64,000 bases of DNA, taken from Proluteimonas luteida (GTDB taxonomy: Bacteria; Pseudomonadota; Gammaproteobacteria; Xanthomonadales; Xanthomonadaceae). The notes below the pieces were generated by a model. That model saw nothing but the letters and a program-made list of their open reading frames with translations, did not search any database and was not told where the DNA came from. Positions 21,017-30,249 of the stretch are shown piece by piece (positions within the stretch are counted from its first letter, which is position 1; each line of letters opens with the position of its first letter). The position numbers and the translations under genes are program-made. The stretch is from assembly GCF_021191695.1 (NCBI RefSeq), contig NZ_JAIWPT010000020.1, forward strand, positions 1 through 64,000. The letters are read 5' to 3'.

Positions 21017-22254
21017 GGCGCCAGGTCGTCCGCTGCGGCCGCAACGAACCCGCTCGCGCGCGCCGCGTCGAGCAGCGCTTCGCGGTTGCCTTCGGCGGGC
21101 CAGCCATCCACGGTGGCCACCAGCTGCCCGTCCCGGAAAAAATGGAAGCGCGGCGTGGAATCGAATGCGAGGGGCCAGTCCGCGGTGTCGGTCGCAATGG
21201 CCGTGGCGGCATCGGGATGCGCGCGGTTCCAGTCGCGCAGCGCATCCAGGCTGGCCAGGTGCGAGGGCGAGGCCAGCCAGGTCGCGTGTCCGGCGAACAG
21301 CGGGCCGAGTACCGGGTCGTGCGGAATCTGTTCCGACGCCGCGCGACTGAAGCCGCAGCCCGGGCTGGACACGATGAAGATGTGCGCGCCGAGGTCGATC
21401 GCCTGCCGGGTCAGGACGTCGGGCCGGTCGGGGTCGACGATCCAGACCGCCGGCGCGCCGTCCGGGACGACGCCGGCATCCTCGATCCGCGGCAGCGGCG
21501 GCAGTTCGAGGGCCGGATGCCGGGCCGCGAAGGCCTGCGCGCTGGCGAGGTCGCCACGTCTGAGCAGCAGCGCGTGGGCCATCTCGCCGTCGTTGCGCAT
21601 CGCCCAGCCACGCGCGGCGAGTACGTCGTGGATGTGGATCGCGGCGTCCACGCGGGCGGGCGCGGGATCGTGGTCGATGACCCGTCGCGTTGCGCGAAAC
21701 AGCACGCGCAGGTCGCCGGTGCCGATCGCTTCCAGATCGTTGCCCGTCGGCAGCAGTCCCGACAGTTCGTCATAGGCCGCGACCACCGTGTCGCCGTCAT
21801 GGCCGGCGGCAACCAGCGCGGTATAGCCGGCGGCGACCGGCGCGGAGACCGCCATCGCCGGATCGCGTGCGCGTGCGCTGCGCAGGCGTTCGGCCTCGGC
21901 ATCGTCGAGGCCGCGCGCAGCCACTGGCGCATCGAGGAACAGGCGCTGGACCTCGGCGATCTCGGCCTTGGTCAGTTCGGGCGCGAGTTCGCCGAAGGAA
22001 AAGCTGCGCAGGCCGCGCGGGCCGAAGTCGAGTTCGGCCAGGAACCAGGCGCGTGCCTCCGGCGGCAACCGGTCGAGCGCGGTTGGGTAATGCGCCAGGT
22101 AGGCGTCCAGCGCTTCGCGGCTGCGCAGCGGCAGGCCATCGGATGCGGGCTCCGGGGCGGCGTCGTGGGAGGCGGCGACGTGGGCGGCCGCCGCGAATAC
22201 CGGAAACCCGGCAGGCAGCAGCAACAGCATCGACAGCAGGAAGCGATGGCGCAC
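21013..22254 (-). CDS. Exported thioredoxin-like protein with a CGFS site
   Basis: 413 residues starting with a signal peptide (VRHRFLLSMLLLLPAGFPVFAAAAH) from a GTG at 22254. The middle part, about 40-290, is helical and unassigned. The last ~130 residues look like a thioredoxin fold with IFIVSSPGCGFSRAASEQIP as the active-site region. This gives a single-cysteine CGFS motif, not CxxC. The closing block STPRFHFFRDGQLVATVDGWP matches the cis-Pro and beta-hairpin part of thioredoxins. It is probably periplasmic. Partners are unknown. The resemblance to monothiol glutaredoxins may be only local. Its stop codon lies in a family B repeat. Confidence 0.6.
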   Translation of the reverse strand: MRHRFLLSMLLLLPAGFPVFAAAAHVAASHDAAPEPASDGLPLRSREALDAYLAHYPTALDRLPPEARAWFLAELDFGPRGLRSFSFGELAPELTKAEIAEVQRLFLDAPVAARGLDDAEAERLRSARARDPAMAVSAPVAAGYTALVAAGHDGDTVVAAYDELSGLLPTGNDLEAIGTGDLRVLFRATRRVIDHDPAPARVDAAIHIHDVLAARGWAMRNDGEMAHALLLRRGDLASAQAFAARHPALELPPLPRIEDAGVVPDGAPAVWIVDPDRPDVLTRQAIDLGAHIFIVSSPGCGFSRAASEQIPHDPVLGPLFAGHATWLASPSHLASLDALRDWNRAHPDAATAIATDTADWPLAFDSTPRFHFFRDGQLVATVDGWPAEGNREALLDAARASGFVAAAADDLAP

Positions 22255-22309
22255 GTCCGTGTCCTCGGGGCTCTGGCCGCGGCCAGCATAAACCACATCC
22301 GCAGACGGC

Positions 22310-22338
22310 TTGACCCGGCGTCCGCGACGCACTAATGT
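22310..22338 (+). promoter_or_regulatory. Promoter of the TrpR-like gene and his operon
   Basis: TTGACC at 22310-22315 and TAATGT at 22333-22338 are separated by exactly 17 bases, a strong sigma-70-type promoter for this GC content. The predicted start is near 22345, about 20 bases before the first plausible ATG. It is the only convincing promoter between the divergent thioredoxin-like gene and hisG. Confidence 0.65.
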
Positions 22339-22358
22339 GCTAGCGCGTTATTACATTG
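22333..22358 (+). promoter_or_regulatory. Candidate operator overlapping the his promoter
   Basis: AATGT (22334-22338) and ACATT (22353-22357) form an inverted repeat separated by 14 bases, and a GCTAGC palindrome sits between them. The site covers the -10 element and the predicted transcription start. CTAG-containing half-sites are typical of TrpR, and the first gene downstream encodes a TrpR-superfamily protein. Autoregulation is inferred, not shown. Confidence 0.4.
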
Positions 22359-22364
22359 AAACGC

Positions 22365-22721
22365 ATGAGAACCGCCGCCCACGCCATGAAGCAACGTGCC
22401 GAACCCCTGCTGGACCTTGACGCCAGCGCCTCGCTGCAGGTGCTGGCGGATGCGTTCGTCCGCCTGAAGACCGCCGACGAGGCGGTTCGCTTCCTCGAGG
22501 ACCTGTGCACGCCGGCGGAGCTGGAGGCGCTGGTCGACCGCTGGCGGGTGGTGCCGCTGCTGTTGCGGAGCGTGCCGTATCGCGAGATCCACGAGCGCAC
22601 CGGCGTCAGCGTGACCACCATCGGCCGGGTCGCGCGCACGCTCGACCGCGGCGCCGGCGGCTATGCCATCGCCGCGCGGCGCCAGGCCATCCGCCCGGCG
22701 CGAACGCCCGATTCGAAGTGA
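22365..22721 (+). CDS. TrpR-related YerC/YecD-family regulator of the his operon
   Basis: DNA-binding protein of the TrpR superfamily, 118 residues from the ATG at 22365. The helix-turn-helix region is [20 protein letters not shown] followed by [23 protein letters not shown], the hallmark of YerC/YecD proteins. By homology the start may be the ATG at 22386 ([11 protein letters not shown]). It is the first gene of the histidine operon, 25 bases before hisG, and such placement in xanthomonads suggests it represses the operon. The ligand (histidine or tryptophan-like) cannot be deduced. Confidence 0.85.
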   Translation: MRTAAHAMKQRAEPLLDLDASASLQVLADAFVRLKTADEAVRFLEDLCTPAELEALVDRWRVVPLLLRSVPYREIHERTGVSVTTIGRVARTLDRGAGGYAIAARRQAIRPARTPDSK

Positions 22722-22746
22722 GAGCCACCCCATTGAGGTCCACCCC

Positions 22747-23661
22747 ATGAGTCCTGTGAACGGCGGCGCCACGCGCGACCGCCTGCGCATCGCCATCCAG
22801 AAGTCCGGCCGCCTCAGCGAGCCGGCACGGGCGCTGCTGGCGTCCTGCGGCCTGTCGTGGCGCGAGAGCCGCGACAAGCTGTTCTGCTATGGCGAAACCC
22901 TGCCGGTCGATCTGCTGCTGGTCCGCGACGACGACATTCCCGGCCTGTTGGCCGACGGCGTCTGCGACTACGGCATCGTCGGCCGCAACGTGCTCGAGGA
23001 GCAGGCGGCCGACCGTGCGCTGCGCGGCCTGCCGGCGGTGTCGAAGGAGGTGCGGCCGCTGGGCTTCGGCGGTTGCCGGCTGGACATCGCCATTCCCGAG
23101 GCGCAGGCCTGGGACGGCCCGCAGCAGCTGCAGGGCACGCGCATCGCGACCAGCTATCCCGGGCTGCTGCAGCGCTGGCTCGACGTCGAGGGCGTGCAGG
23201 CCACCATCGTCAACCTGTCGGGCTCGGTCGAGATCGCGCCGCGGCTGGGCCAGGCCGACGTGATCTGCGACCTGGTCTCCAGCGGCGCGACTCTGACCGC
23301 CAACCAGCTCAAGCCGGCGGTGACCCTGCTGCGCAGCGAGGCGGTGCTGGCCGGCCCGATGCGCGCCTTCACCGATGCCCGCGGCGAACTCGCCGCGCTG
23401 CTGCTGCGGCGCCTCGACGGCGTGCTGCGGCTGCGCGACAGCCGCCTGCTGATGTTCCAGTCCTCACGCGCCGGCGTGCCCGCGCTGCTGAAGCTGCTGC
23501 CCGACGCGGAACCGCCGACGCTGCTGCAGGTCGACGGCGCCGAGACCGTCGCGCTGCAGGTGCTGTGCCACGGCGAGATGACCTGGCAGCGGCTCGAGGA
23601 CCTCAAGCACGCCGGCGCCGCCGGCCTGATGGTGCTGCCGGTGGAGCGGATGCTGGCATGA
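22747..23661 (+). CDS. hisG: ATP phosphoribosyltransferase, long form
   Basis: Condenses ATP and PRPP to phosphoribosyl-ATP, the committed histidine step. The 304 residues make it the long (HisG-L) form, with two periplasmic-binding-like lobes ([15 protein letters not shown] at the start) and a C-terminal ACT-like regulatory domain (about 225-304) that binds histidine. No HisZ is needed. The ATG at 22747 begins [18 protein letters not shown]. The stop overlaps the hisD start. Confidence 0.93.
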   Translation: MSPVNGGATRDRLRIAIQKSGRLSEPARALLASCGLSWRESRDKLFCYGETLPVDLLLVRDDDIPGLLADGVCDYGIVGRNVLEEQAADRALRGLPAVSKEVRPLGFGGCRLDIAIPEAQAWDGPQQLQGTRIATSYPGLLQRWLDVEGVQATIVNLSGSVEIAPRLGQADVICDLVSSGATLTANQLKPAVTLLRSEAVLAGPMRAFTDARGELAALLLRRLDGVLRLRDSRLLMFQSSRAGVPALLKLLPDAEPPTLLQVDGAETVALQVLCHGEMTWQRLEDLKHAGAAGLMVLPVERMLA

Positions 23662-25013
23662 ACGCGATCCCCGCCTCCGCCGGTCCCGTCAAGCGAGATC
23701 CTGCCGCGCTCGAAATCGCGCCGCTCGACTGGGCCGCGCTCGATGCCGCCGCGCGGGACGAGGCGCTGCGCCGTCCGACCCAGGTCGTCGCCGCGCAGAC
23801 CCGTGCCGCCGTCGCCGCGGTGCTCGACGCGGTGCGCAGCCGGGGCGATGCCGCGCTGCGCGAACTGACCGAACGCTTCGACGGCGTGGCGCTGGCGGAT
23901 TTCGAGGTCGGTGCCGACGAATTCGCCGCGGCCGAGGCCGCCGTGTCCGCCGAACTGCGCGCGGCGATGCAGGCTGCCGCCGAGCGCATCACCCGGTTCC
24001 ACGCCGCCGGCATGGCCGCCGGCTACAGCGTCGACACCGCGCCGGGCGTGCGCTGCGAGCGCGTCGTGCGCCCGATCCGGCGCGTCGGCCTGTACGTGCC
24101 GGCCGGCAGCGCGCCGTTGCCGTCGACCGCGCTGATGCTCGGCGTGCCGGCGCGGTTGGCCGGCTGCGCGGAAGTCGTGCTGTGCACGCCGCCGCGTGCC
24201 GACGGCAGTGCCGACCCGTCGGTGCTGGTGGCCGCCGCCCTAACCGGCGTGCACCGGGTGTTCAAGCTCGGCGGCGCGCAGGCGATCGCGGCGATGGCGT
24301 TCGGCACCGGCAGCGTGCCGGCCTGCGCCAAGCTGTTCGGCCCGGGCAACGGCTTCGTCACCGAAGCCAAGCAGCAGGTCGCGCAGTCGGGCACGGTCGC
24401 CATCGACATGCCGGCCGGACCGTCGGAGGTGCTGGTGATCGCCGATGCCGGCGCCGATGCCGCGTTCGTCGCCGCCGACCTGCTGTCGCAGGCCGAGCAC
24501 GGCCCCGATTCGCAGGTGCTGCTGCTGTCCGACGACGATGCGCTGCTGGCCGGTGTCGGCGCGGAGCTGGTGCGCCAGCTGGCCGCGCTGCCGCGCGCCG
24601 GCATCGCCCGCCAGGCGCTGGCGCGCTCGCGGCTGATCCGGGTGCCGTCGCTCGATGTCGCGTTCGAGATCAGCAACCGCTATGCGCCCGAACACCTGAT
24701 CCTCGCGCTGCGCGCGCCGCGCGACTGGCTCGACCGGGTCGAGGCCGCCGGCTCGGTGTTCCTCGGCGACTGGACCCCCGAGGCGCTCGGCGACTACTGC
24801 AGCGGTACCAACCATGTGCTGCCGACCGGTGGCGCGGCGCATGCGTGGAGCGGCGTCAGTGTGGCCAGTTTTCAGAACTTCGTCAGCGTGCAGGCCGCCA
24901 GCCGCGACGGCATCCTCGCCATCGGCCCGGACGCGGTCACCCTGGCCGGGGCCGAGGGGCTGGGCGCGCACGCCAACGCGGTGACGCTGCGCCTGCTGCG
25001 GGCGTCGACATGA
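23658..25013 (+). CDS. hisD: Histidinol dehydrogenase
   Basis: Zinc- and NAD-dependent oxidation of histidinol to histidine through two steps, the end of the pathway. Family blocks present are the [20 protein letters not shown] region, [10 protein letters not shown], the [10 protein letters not shown] zinc/active-site segment and [14 protein letters not shown]. The length of 451 residues is a little over the usual 430-440 because of a longer N-terminus. The start at 23658 overlaps the hisG stop (ATGA), and the stop overlaps hisC, so translation is coupled along the operon. Confidence 0.93.
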   Translation: MNAIPASAGPVKRDPAALEIAPLDWAALDAAARDEALRRPTQVVAAQTRAAVAAVLDAVRSRGDAALRELTERFDGVALADFEVGADEFAAAEAAVSAELRAAMQAAAERITRFHAAGMAAGYSVDTAPGVRCERVVRPIRRVGLYVPAGSAPLPSTALMLGVPARLAGCAEVVLCTPPRADGSADPSVLVAAALTGVHRVFKLGGAQAIAAMAFGTGSVPACAKLFGPGNGFVTEAKQQVAQSGTVAIDMPAGPSEVLVIADAGADAAFVAADLLSQAEHGPDSQVLLLSDDDALLAGVGAELVRQLAALPRAGIARQALARSRLIRVPSLDVAFEISNRYAPEHLILALRAPRDWLDRVEAAGSVFLGDWTPEALGDYCSGTNHVLPTGGAAHAWSGVSVASFQNFVSVQAASRDGILAIGPDAVTLAGAEGLGAHANAVTLRLLRAST

Positions 25014-26107
25014 GCGCAGTCGTGCCTGCTTCCGTGCTGGACCTGGTCCGCGACGATCTGCGCGCGTTCGCCGGCTACGCCTCGGCGCGCACCACCGGCC
25101 TGACCGGCGAGATCTGGCTCAACGCCAACGAGTCGGCATGGGCCAATCCGGGCGATCCCGACGCGCTGTGCCGGCGCTATCCCGAGCCGCAGCCCGAGGC
25201 GCTGCGCCAGCGCCTGGCCGCGCTGTACGGCGTCGCGCCCGCGCGCCTGCTAATCGGCCGCGGCAGCGACGAGGCGATCGACCTGCTGGTGCGCGCGCTG
25301 TGCGTGCCCGGCCGCGACGCGGTCCTGGCGACGCCGCCGGTGTTCGGCATGTACGCGGTCAGTGCGCGGCTGCAGGGTGCGCCGCTGGTCGAGGTGCCGC
25401 TGGTCGAGGACGGCGGCGGGTTTTCCGTCGACATCGACGCGGTCGCGGCGACCGCGCTGGCGCGCAACGCGCGGGTGGTGTTCCTGTGCTCGCCGTCGAA
25501 CCCGACCGGCGGCGACGTGCCGCTGGCCGAGATCATGGTGCTGGCCCGGCGCCTGCGCGGACAGGCGGTCGTGGTCGTCGACGAGGCCTACGGCGAGTTC
25601 TCGTCGCTGCCGTCGGCGACGATGCTGCTGGACGGTCTCGACAACCTGGTCGTGCTGCGCACGCTGTCGAAGGCGCATGCGCTGGCCGCGGCGCGGATCG
25701 GCGTGGCGATCGGCGACCCGGCGCTGATCGCGGTGCTGCGCCGCTGCCAGGCGCCGTATCCGGTGCCGGCGCCGTGCGCGCGCCAGGCGCTCGACGGCCT
25801 GACCGATGCGGCGCTCGCGGCGACCCGCGAGCGCGTCGACACCGCAATCCGTGAACGCGAGGCGCTGGCCCGCGCACTCGCGGCGCTGCCGACCGTCGCC
25901 CGGGTGTATCCGTCGCAGGGCAATTTCCTGCTGGTGCGCTTCCACGACGCCGAGCACGCCTTCGCCGCGCTGCTGGCGGCGGGCATCGTGGTGCGCGACC
26001 AGCGCGCCGCGCCGCAACTGGGCGATGCGTTGCGCATCAGCATCGGCACGCCCGCGCAGAACGCCGCGGTGGTGGCGGCGCTGCAATCGCTGGAGGCCGT
26101 GGCATGA
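25010..26107 (+). CDS. hisC: Histidinol-phosphate aminotransferase
   Basis: PLP-dependent transfer of an amino group from glutamate to imidazole-acetol phosphate. It is a fold-type I aminotransferase of 365 residues. The PLP lysine is in [26 protein letters not shown] and [10 protein letters not shown] supply the other cofactor contacts, and [10 protein letters not shown] contains the substrate-binding arginine. It starts at 25010, overlapping hisD by four bases, and overlaps hisB at its end. Confidence 0.92.
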   Translation: MSAVVPASVLDLVRDDLRAFAGYASARTTGLTGEIWLNANESAWANPGDPDALCRRYPEPQPEALRQRLAALYGVAPARLLIGRGSDEAIDLLVRALCVPGRDAVLATPPVFGMYAVSARLQGAPLVEVPLVEDGGGFSVDIDAVAATALARNARVVFLCSPSNPTGGDVPLAEIMVLARRLRGQAVVVVDEAYGEFSSLPSATMLLDGLDNLVVLRTLSKAHALAAARIGVAIGDPALIAVLRRCQAPYPVPAPCARQALDGLTDAALAATRERVDTAIREREALARALAALPTVARVYPSQGNFLLVRFHDAEHAFAALLAAGIVVRDQRAAPQLGDALRISIGTPAQNAAVVAALQSLEAVA

Positions 26108-27186
26108 GCAGGGGGACCCCGATCCTGTTCGTCGACCGCGACGGCACCCTGATCGAGGAGCCGGACGATTTCCAGATCGACGCCTTCGACAAGCTGCGTT
26201 TCGTGCCCGGGGTGATCCCGGCGCTGCTGAAGCTGCGCGATGCCGGTTTCGAGTTCGTTATCGTCACCAACCAGGACGGCCTCGGCAGCGACAGCTATCC
26301 GCGCGCCAGTTTCGACGGCCCCAACGACCTGATGCTGCAGATCTTCGCCAGCCAGGGCATCGTGTTCCGCGAGGTGCTGGTCGACTGCAGCTGGCCGGCC
26401 GACAACGCGCCGACCCGCAAGCCGGGACTCGGGCTGGTGATGCACTACCTGCGCGACCGCGGCATCGACCTCGACCGCTCGGCGATGGTCGGCGACCGCG
26501 ACACCGACCTGCAGTTCGCCGACAACCTCGGCATCCGCGGCTTCAAGTTGCGCACCGCGCAGTTCGGCGGCGACTGGGACTGGGCCGGCATCGCCCACGA
26601 ACTGGCCGATGCGCCGCGCCGCGCGGTGGTCGTGCGCAACACGAAGGAGACGCGGATCCGCATCGAGGTCGATCTCGACGCGAGCGCCGATGCGCGGGTG
26701 TCCACCGGGCTGCCGTTCTTCGACCACATGCTCGACCAGATCGGCAAGCACGGCGGCTTCGCGCTGACGGTGCAGGCCGACGGCGACCTGCACATCGACG
26801 AGCACCACACCATCGAGGACGTCGGCATCGCGCTGGGGCAGGCGCTGCGCGAGGCGCTGGGCGACAAGCGCGGCATCGGCCGCTACGGGTTCACCCTGCC
26901 GATGGACGAGACCCTGGCCAGCGCCGCGCTGGATTTCGGCGGGCGTCCCTACTTGGTGTTCGAGGGCAGCTTCGTCCGCGAGCGCGTCGGCGACATGCCG
27001 ACCGAACTGGTCGCGCACTTCTTCCGTTCGCTGTGCGACGCGGCGGGCCTGAACCTCAACCTCAAGGTCGACGGCGACAACGACCACCACAAGGTCGAGG
27101 GCAGCTTCAAGGCCTTCGCGCGTGCGCTGCGCCAAGCGATCCGGCGCGACGGACATGCGCTGCCGAGCACCAAGGGGGCGCTGTGA
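26104..27186 (+). CDS. hisB: Bifunctional histidinol-phosphatase/imidazoleglycerol-phosphate dehydratase
   Basis: An N-terminal HAD phosphatase (about 1-165; [13 protein letters not shown] with the nucleophile Asp) is fused to IGP dehydratase (about 175-360; [19 protein letters not shown] and the metal blocks DEHHTIED and DNDHHK). The fusion is 360 residues, as in enteric bacteria and xanthomonads. At the place where E. coli HisB has zinc ligands (C-x-H, C-x-C before RKP), this protein reads [14 protein letters not shown], so the zinc site is absent. It starts at 26104, overlapping hisC. The next gene is separated by a repeat-filled 181-base gap, the only sizeable break in the operon before hisI. 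Confidence 0.93.
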   Translation: MSRGTPILFVDRDGTLIEEPDDFQIDAFDKLRFVPGVIPALLKLRDAGFEFVIVTNQDGLGSDSYPRASFDGPNDLMLQIFASQGIVFREVLVDCSWPADNAPTRKPGLGLVMHYLRDRGIDLDRSAMVGDRDTDLQFADNLGIRGFKLRTAQFGGDWDWAGIAHELADAPRRAVVVRNTKETRIRIEVDLDASADARVSTGLPFFDHMLDQIGKHGGFALTVQADGDLHIDEHHTIEDVGIALGQALREALGDKRGIGRYGFTLPMDETLASAALDFGGRPYLVFEGSFVRERVGDMPTELVAHFFRSLCDAAGLNLNLKVDGDNDHHKVEGSFKAFARALRQAIRRDGHALPSTKGAL

Positions 27187-27233
27187 TGGGTGTCGTCGTT
27201 GCGCCGGGCGGATTCTTGCCGGTTCGTTTCTCC

Positions 27234-27310
27234 GTAGGAGCGGCCCCTGGCCGCGATGGCTTTGCGCCGGCCCGTGCGAGAGCCGCATCGCGGCCATGGG
27301 CCGCTCCTAC
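27234..27310 (+). repeat. GTAGGAGCGGCC inverted repeat between hisB and hisH (family C)
   Basis: GTAGGAGCGGCCCCTGGCCG at 27234-27253 is mirrored by the arm ending GGCCATGGGCCGCTCCTAC at 27292-27310. Each arm also folds on itself. This is the GGAGCGGC(x)GCCGCGA type of dispersed palindrome common in Xanthomonadaceae and Pseudomonas. It interrupts an otherwise tightly overlapping operon and could reduce hisH-hisI expression or stabilise mRNA. Confidence 0.75.
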
Positions 27311-27367
27311 CGAGTCCGGCACTGGCCTGGACCGCCGGGGCTTCCTTGTCGACAGGGAGGTGCCGCC

Positions 27368-27982
27368 ATGCGCGTGGTGATCGTCGATGCCGGCGGTGCC
27401 AACACCGGTTCGGTGCGCTACGCCTTCGACCGGCTCGGCGTCGACGCCGCGCTGGTCACCGACGCGGCCAGCATCCGCGCCGCCGAGCGCGTGGTCCTGC
27501 CGGGCGTCGGCACCGCGGTGCAGGTCATGGCGCGGCTGCGTGAACTGGACCTGGTCGACACGCTGCGCACATTGCAGGTGCCGCTGCTGGGCATCTGCGT
27601 CGGCATGCAGCTGCTGTTCTCGCGCTCGGAGGAGGGCAACATCGACGCGCTCGGGCTGCTGCCCGGGCGGGTGGTGCGGCTGGCCGGCACGCCGGCGCTG
27701 CGGGTGCCGCACATGGGCTGGAACACGATGCGCAAGGTGCGCTCGAGTCCGCTGGTCGAGGGCATCGGCCCCGGCGACCGCGCCTACTTCGTGCACAGCT
27801 ATGCCGCGCCGGTGACCGCCGACTGCATCCTCGCCTGCGACCACGGCGCGCCGTTCGCCGCGGTGGTGCAGCGCGGCCTGGTCGCCGGCACCCAGTTCCA
27901 TCCCGAGCGTTCGGGCCGGGTCGGCGCACGGCTGCTGCGCAACTTCCTGTCGCCGGATTTCGCCGCAGGCCCCACGCCATGA
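27368..27982 (+). CDS. hisH: Imidazole glycerol phosphate synthase, glutaminase subunit
   Basis: Class I glutamine amidotransferase that hydrolyses glutamine and channels ammonia to HisF. The nucleophile cysteine is in [12 protein letters not shown], and the His-Glu pair is in [10 protein letters not shown]. The length is 204 residues. The N-terminus [18 protein letters not shown] is the xanthomonad version of the usual DYGxGN block. It starts at the ATG at 27368, just after the family C repeat. The stop overlaps hisA. Confidence 0.92.
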   Translation: MRVVIVDAGGANTGSVRYAFDRLGVDAALVTDAASIRAAERVVLPGVGTAVQVMARLRELDLVDTLRTLQVPLLGICVGMQLLFSRSEEGNIDALGLLPGRVVRLAGTPALRVPHMGWNTMRKVRSSPLVEGIGPGDRAYFVHSYAAPVTADCILACDHGAPFAAVVQRGLVAGTQFHPERSGRVGARLLRNFLSPDFAAGPTP

Positions 27983-28728
27983 ACACCGTCGCGCACACCT
28001 TCACCGCGTATCCCGCGATCGACATCCGCAACGGCCGCGTCGTGCGGCTGGCGCAGGGCGACTACGGCCAGGAGACGCGCTACGGCGACGATCCGCTGGC
28101 GCAGATCCAGGCCTATGCGGCGGCCGGCGCGCGCTGGCTGCACCTGGTCGATCTCGACGCCGCACGCGCCGGCGGCTACACGCTGGCGCCGCTGCTGGCG
28201 CGTATCCGCGCGACCACCGGGCTGCAGGTGCAGACCGGCGGCGGCGTGCGCTCGCACGACGATGTCGCGCGGATCCTCGATGCCGGCGCGGCGCGCGTGG
28301 TCATCGGCTCGCTGGCGGTGCGCGACAGCGCGCTGGTGCTGGACTGGATCGATGCCTTCGGCCCCGAGCGCATCACCGTGGCGCTGGACACGCGCTGCGA
28401 CCGCGGCGGCGTCTGGCGCCTGCCGGTGCACGGCTGGACCGAGACCGCCGACGAGACCCTCGACGTCTTCGCCCGCCGCTATGCCGCCGGCGGCCTGCGC
28501 CACCTGCTGAGCACCGACATCGCCCGCGACGGCATGCTGTCGGGGCCCAACCTCGCGCTGTACGCGCACCTGCGCGCGCTGGTGCCCGGCGTGCGGCTGC
28601 AGGCATCGGGTGGCGTGCGCGACCTCGACGATGTGCTCGCGGCGCGCGCGCAGGGCTGCGCCGGCATCGTGCTCGGGCGTGCGCTGCTCGAAGGCCGCCT
28701 GTCGGTGGCCGAGGCGGTCGCATGCTGA
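27979..28728 (+). CDS. hisA: ProFAR isomerase (phosphoribosylformimino-AICAR-P isomerase)
   Basis: TIM-barrel isomerase opening the ribose ring of ProFAR. Phosphate and catalytic blocks are recognisable: [14 protein letters not shown] with the catalytic Asp early, [11 protein letters not shown], and [13 protein letters not shown] with the second catalytic Asp. The length of 249 residues is typical. It starts at 27979, overlapping hisH, and overlaps hisF by seven bases at its end. Confidence 0.93.
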   Translation: MNTVAHTFTAYPAIDIRNGRVVRLAQGDYGQETRYGDDPLAQIQAYAAAGARWLHLVDLDAARAGGYTLAPLLARIRATTGLQVQTGGGVRSHDDVARILDAGAARVVIGSLAVRDSALVLDWIDAFGPERITVALDTRCDRGGVWRLPVHGWTETADETLDVFARRYAAGGLRHLLSTDIARDGMLSGPNLALYAHLRALVPGVRLQASGGVRDLDDVLAARAQGCAGIVLGRALLEGRLSVAEAVAC

Positions 28729-29495
28729 GCCGGCGCATCATTCCCTGCCTCGACGTGCGCGACGGCCGCGTGGTCAAGGGCGTGCGCTTCCGCGACCACG
28801 TCGACATGGGCGACATCGTCGACCTGGCGCTGCGCTACCGCGACGAAGGCGCCGACGAGCTGGTGTTCTACGACATCGGCGCCAGCCCCGAGGGCCGCTC
28901 GGTCGACCGCGACTGGGTCACCCGGGTCTCGCGGCTGATCGACATCCCGTTCTGCGTCGCCGGCGGCATCCGCGACGTCGACACCGCGCGCGCGGTGCTG
29001 CACGCGGGCGCCGACAAGATCTCGATCAACACCCCGGCGCTGGAGCGGCCGGCGCTGATCGGCGAACTGGCCGAGGCCTTCGGCGTGCAGTGCGTGGTCG
29101 TCGGCATCGATTCGATCCGCGAGGCCGACGGGCAATGGCGCGTGCGCAGCCACACCGGCGATCCGGACCGCACCCGCGAACTGCCGGTGCGCACGCTCGA
29201 CTGGATCGTCGAGGCGCAGCGCCGCGGCGCCGGCGAGATCGTGCTCAACTGCATGGACAGCGACGGCGTGCGCCGCGGCTACGACATCGTCCAGCTCAAG
29301 GCCGCGCGCGCGGTCTGCGGCGTACCGCTGATCGCCTCCGGCGGCGCCGGCACGGCCGAGCACTTCGCCGAGGCATTCGCCGAGGCCGATGTCGACGGCG
29401 CGCTGGCGGCCAGCGTGTTCCACAGCGGCGCGATCGCGATCCCCGATCTCAAGCGCGAGCTGAAGGCGCGCGGCATCGAGGTGCGCGATGTCTGA
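28722..29495 (+). CDS. hisF: Imidazole glycerol phosphate synthase, cyclase subunit
   Basis: TIM-barrel partner of HisH that forms imidazole glycerol phosphate and AICAR. Family blocks are [20 protein letters not shown] with the catalytic Asp, [13 protein letters not shown], and [13 protein letters not shown] with the second catalytic Asp. The length of 257 residues is standard. The gene overlaps hisA. hisI follows after a 90-base gap. Confidence 0.94.
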   Translation: MLSRRIIPCLDVRDGRVVKGVRFRDHVDMGDIVDLALRYRDEGADELVFYDIGASPEGRSVDRDWVTRVSRLIDIPFCVAGGIRDVDTARAVLHAGADKISINTPALERPALIGELAEAFGVQCVVVGIDSIREADGQWRVRSHTGDPDRTRELPVRTLDWIVEAQRRGAGEIVLNCMDSDGVRRGYDIVQLKAARAVCGVPLIASGGAGTAEHFAEAFAEADVDGALAASVFHSGAIAIPDLKRELKARGIEVRDV

Positions 29496-29585
29496 CCGTA
29501 GGCCGGTGCCGTGTCATTCCGGGCCTGCCTGGCTGGATCCTTTCCGAAAAGGCAGCGCAGCACGCTGCGCCCTGCAGAGAACCGC

Positions 29586-30194
29586 ATGACCGATACGACC
29601 ATCGATACGCAGACGCTGGACTGGGCCAAGGGCGACGGCCTGCTGCCGGCGATCGTGCAGGACGCCGACACGCTGCGGGTGCTGATGCTCGGCTACATGG
29701 ACCGCGCGGCACTGGCCGAGACCCGGCGCAGCGGCCGGGTCACGTTCTTCAGCCGCAGCCGGCAGCGGCTGTGGACCAAGGGCGAAACGTCCGGGCATTT
29801 CCTCGACCTGGTCTCGGTGCGGGGCGACTGCGACAGCGACAGCCTGCTGGTGCTGGCACGGCCGAACGGCCCGACCTGCCACCTGCAGCGGAGCAGCTGT
29901 TTCGCGGACGCGCCGGGCAGCACGCTGGCCGATCTCGCACTGACCGTGGCCGCGCGTGCGCGCGCGCTTCCGGCGGGCAGCTACACGACCCGGCTGTTCG
30001 ACAGCGGCGTGCGCCGCATCGCGCAGAAGGTCGGCGAGGAGGGCGTGGAAACCGCGCTGGCGGCGGTCGCCGAGGACGACGACGCGCTGCTGGGCGAGGC
30101 CGCCGACCTGGCCTACCATCTGCTGGTGCTGCTGCGCGCGCGCGGGCTGGGGCTGGACGCGCTGGAGGCGAAGCTGCGCGAGCGCGAACGTTAG
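29586..30194 (+). CDS. hisI: Bifunctional phosphoribosyl-AMP cyclohydrolase/phosphoribosyl-ATP pyrophosphatase
   Basis: Carries out histidine steps 2 and 3. The N-terminal cyclohydrolase (about 1-115) has the zinc/magnesium blocks VRGDCDSDSLL and GPTCHLQRSSCF. The C-terminal pyrophosphatase (about 115-202) has the EEGVETALAA helix typical of the MazG-like fold. The length is 202 residues. The ATG at 29586 gives MTDTTIDTQTLDW, and an upstream in-frame reading from 29511 is unconserved. It is the last gene of the his operon. The convergent diguanylate cyclase gene ends 55 bases downstream with no obvious terminator between. Confidence 0.92.
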   Translation: MTDTTIDTQTLDWAKGDGLLPAIVQDADTLRVLMLGYMDRAALAETRRSGRVTFFSRSRQRLWTKGETSGHFLDLVSVRGDCDSDSLLVLARPNGPTCHLQRSSCFADAPGSTLADLALTVAARARALPAGSYTTRLFDSGVRRIAQKVGEEGVETALAAVAEDDDALLGEAADLAYHLLVLLRARGLGLDALEAKLRERER

Positions 30195-30249
30195 GCCGCC
30201 TGATCTTGCGCAGGCCGGTCCCGCGCGGCCGACGCGTGTGGCTCCGCAA

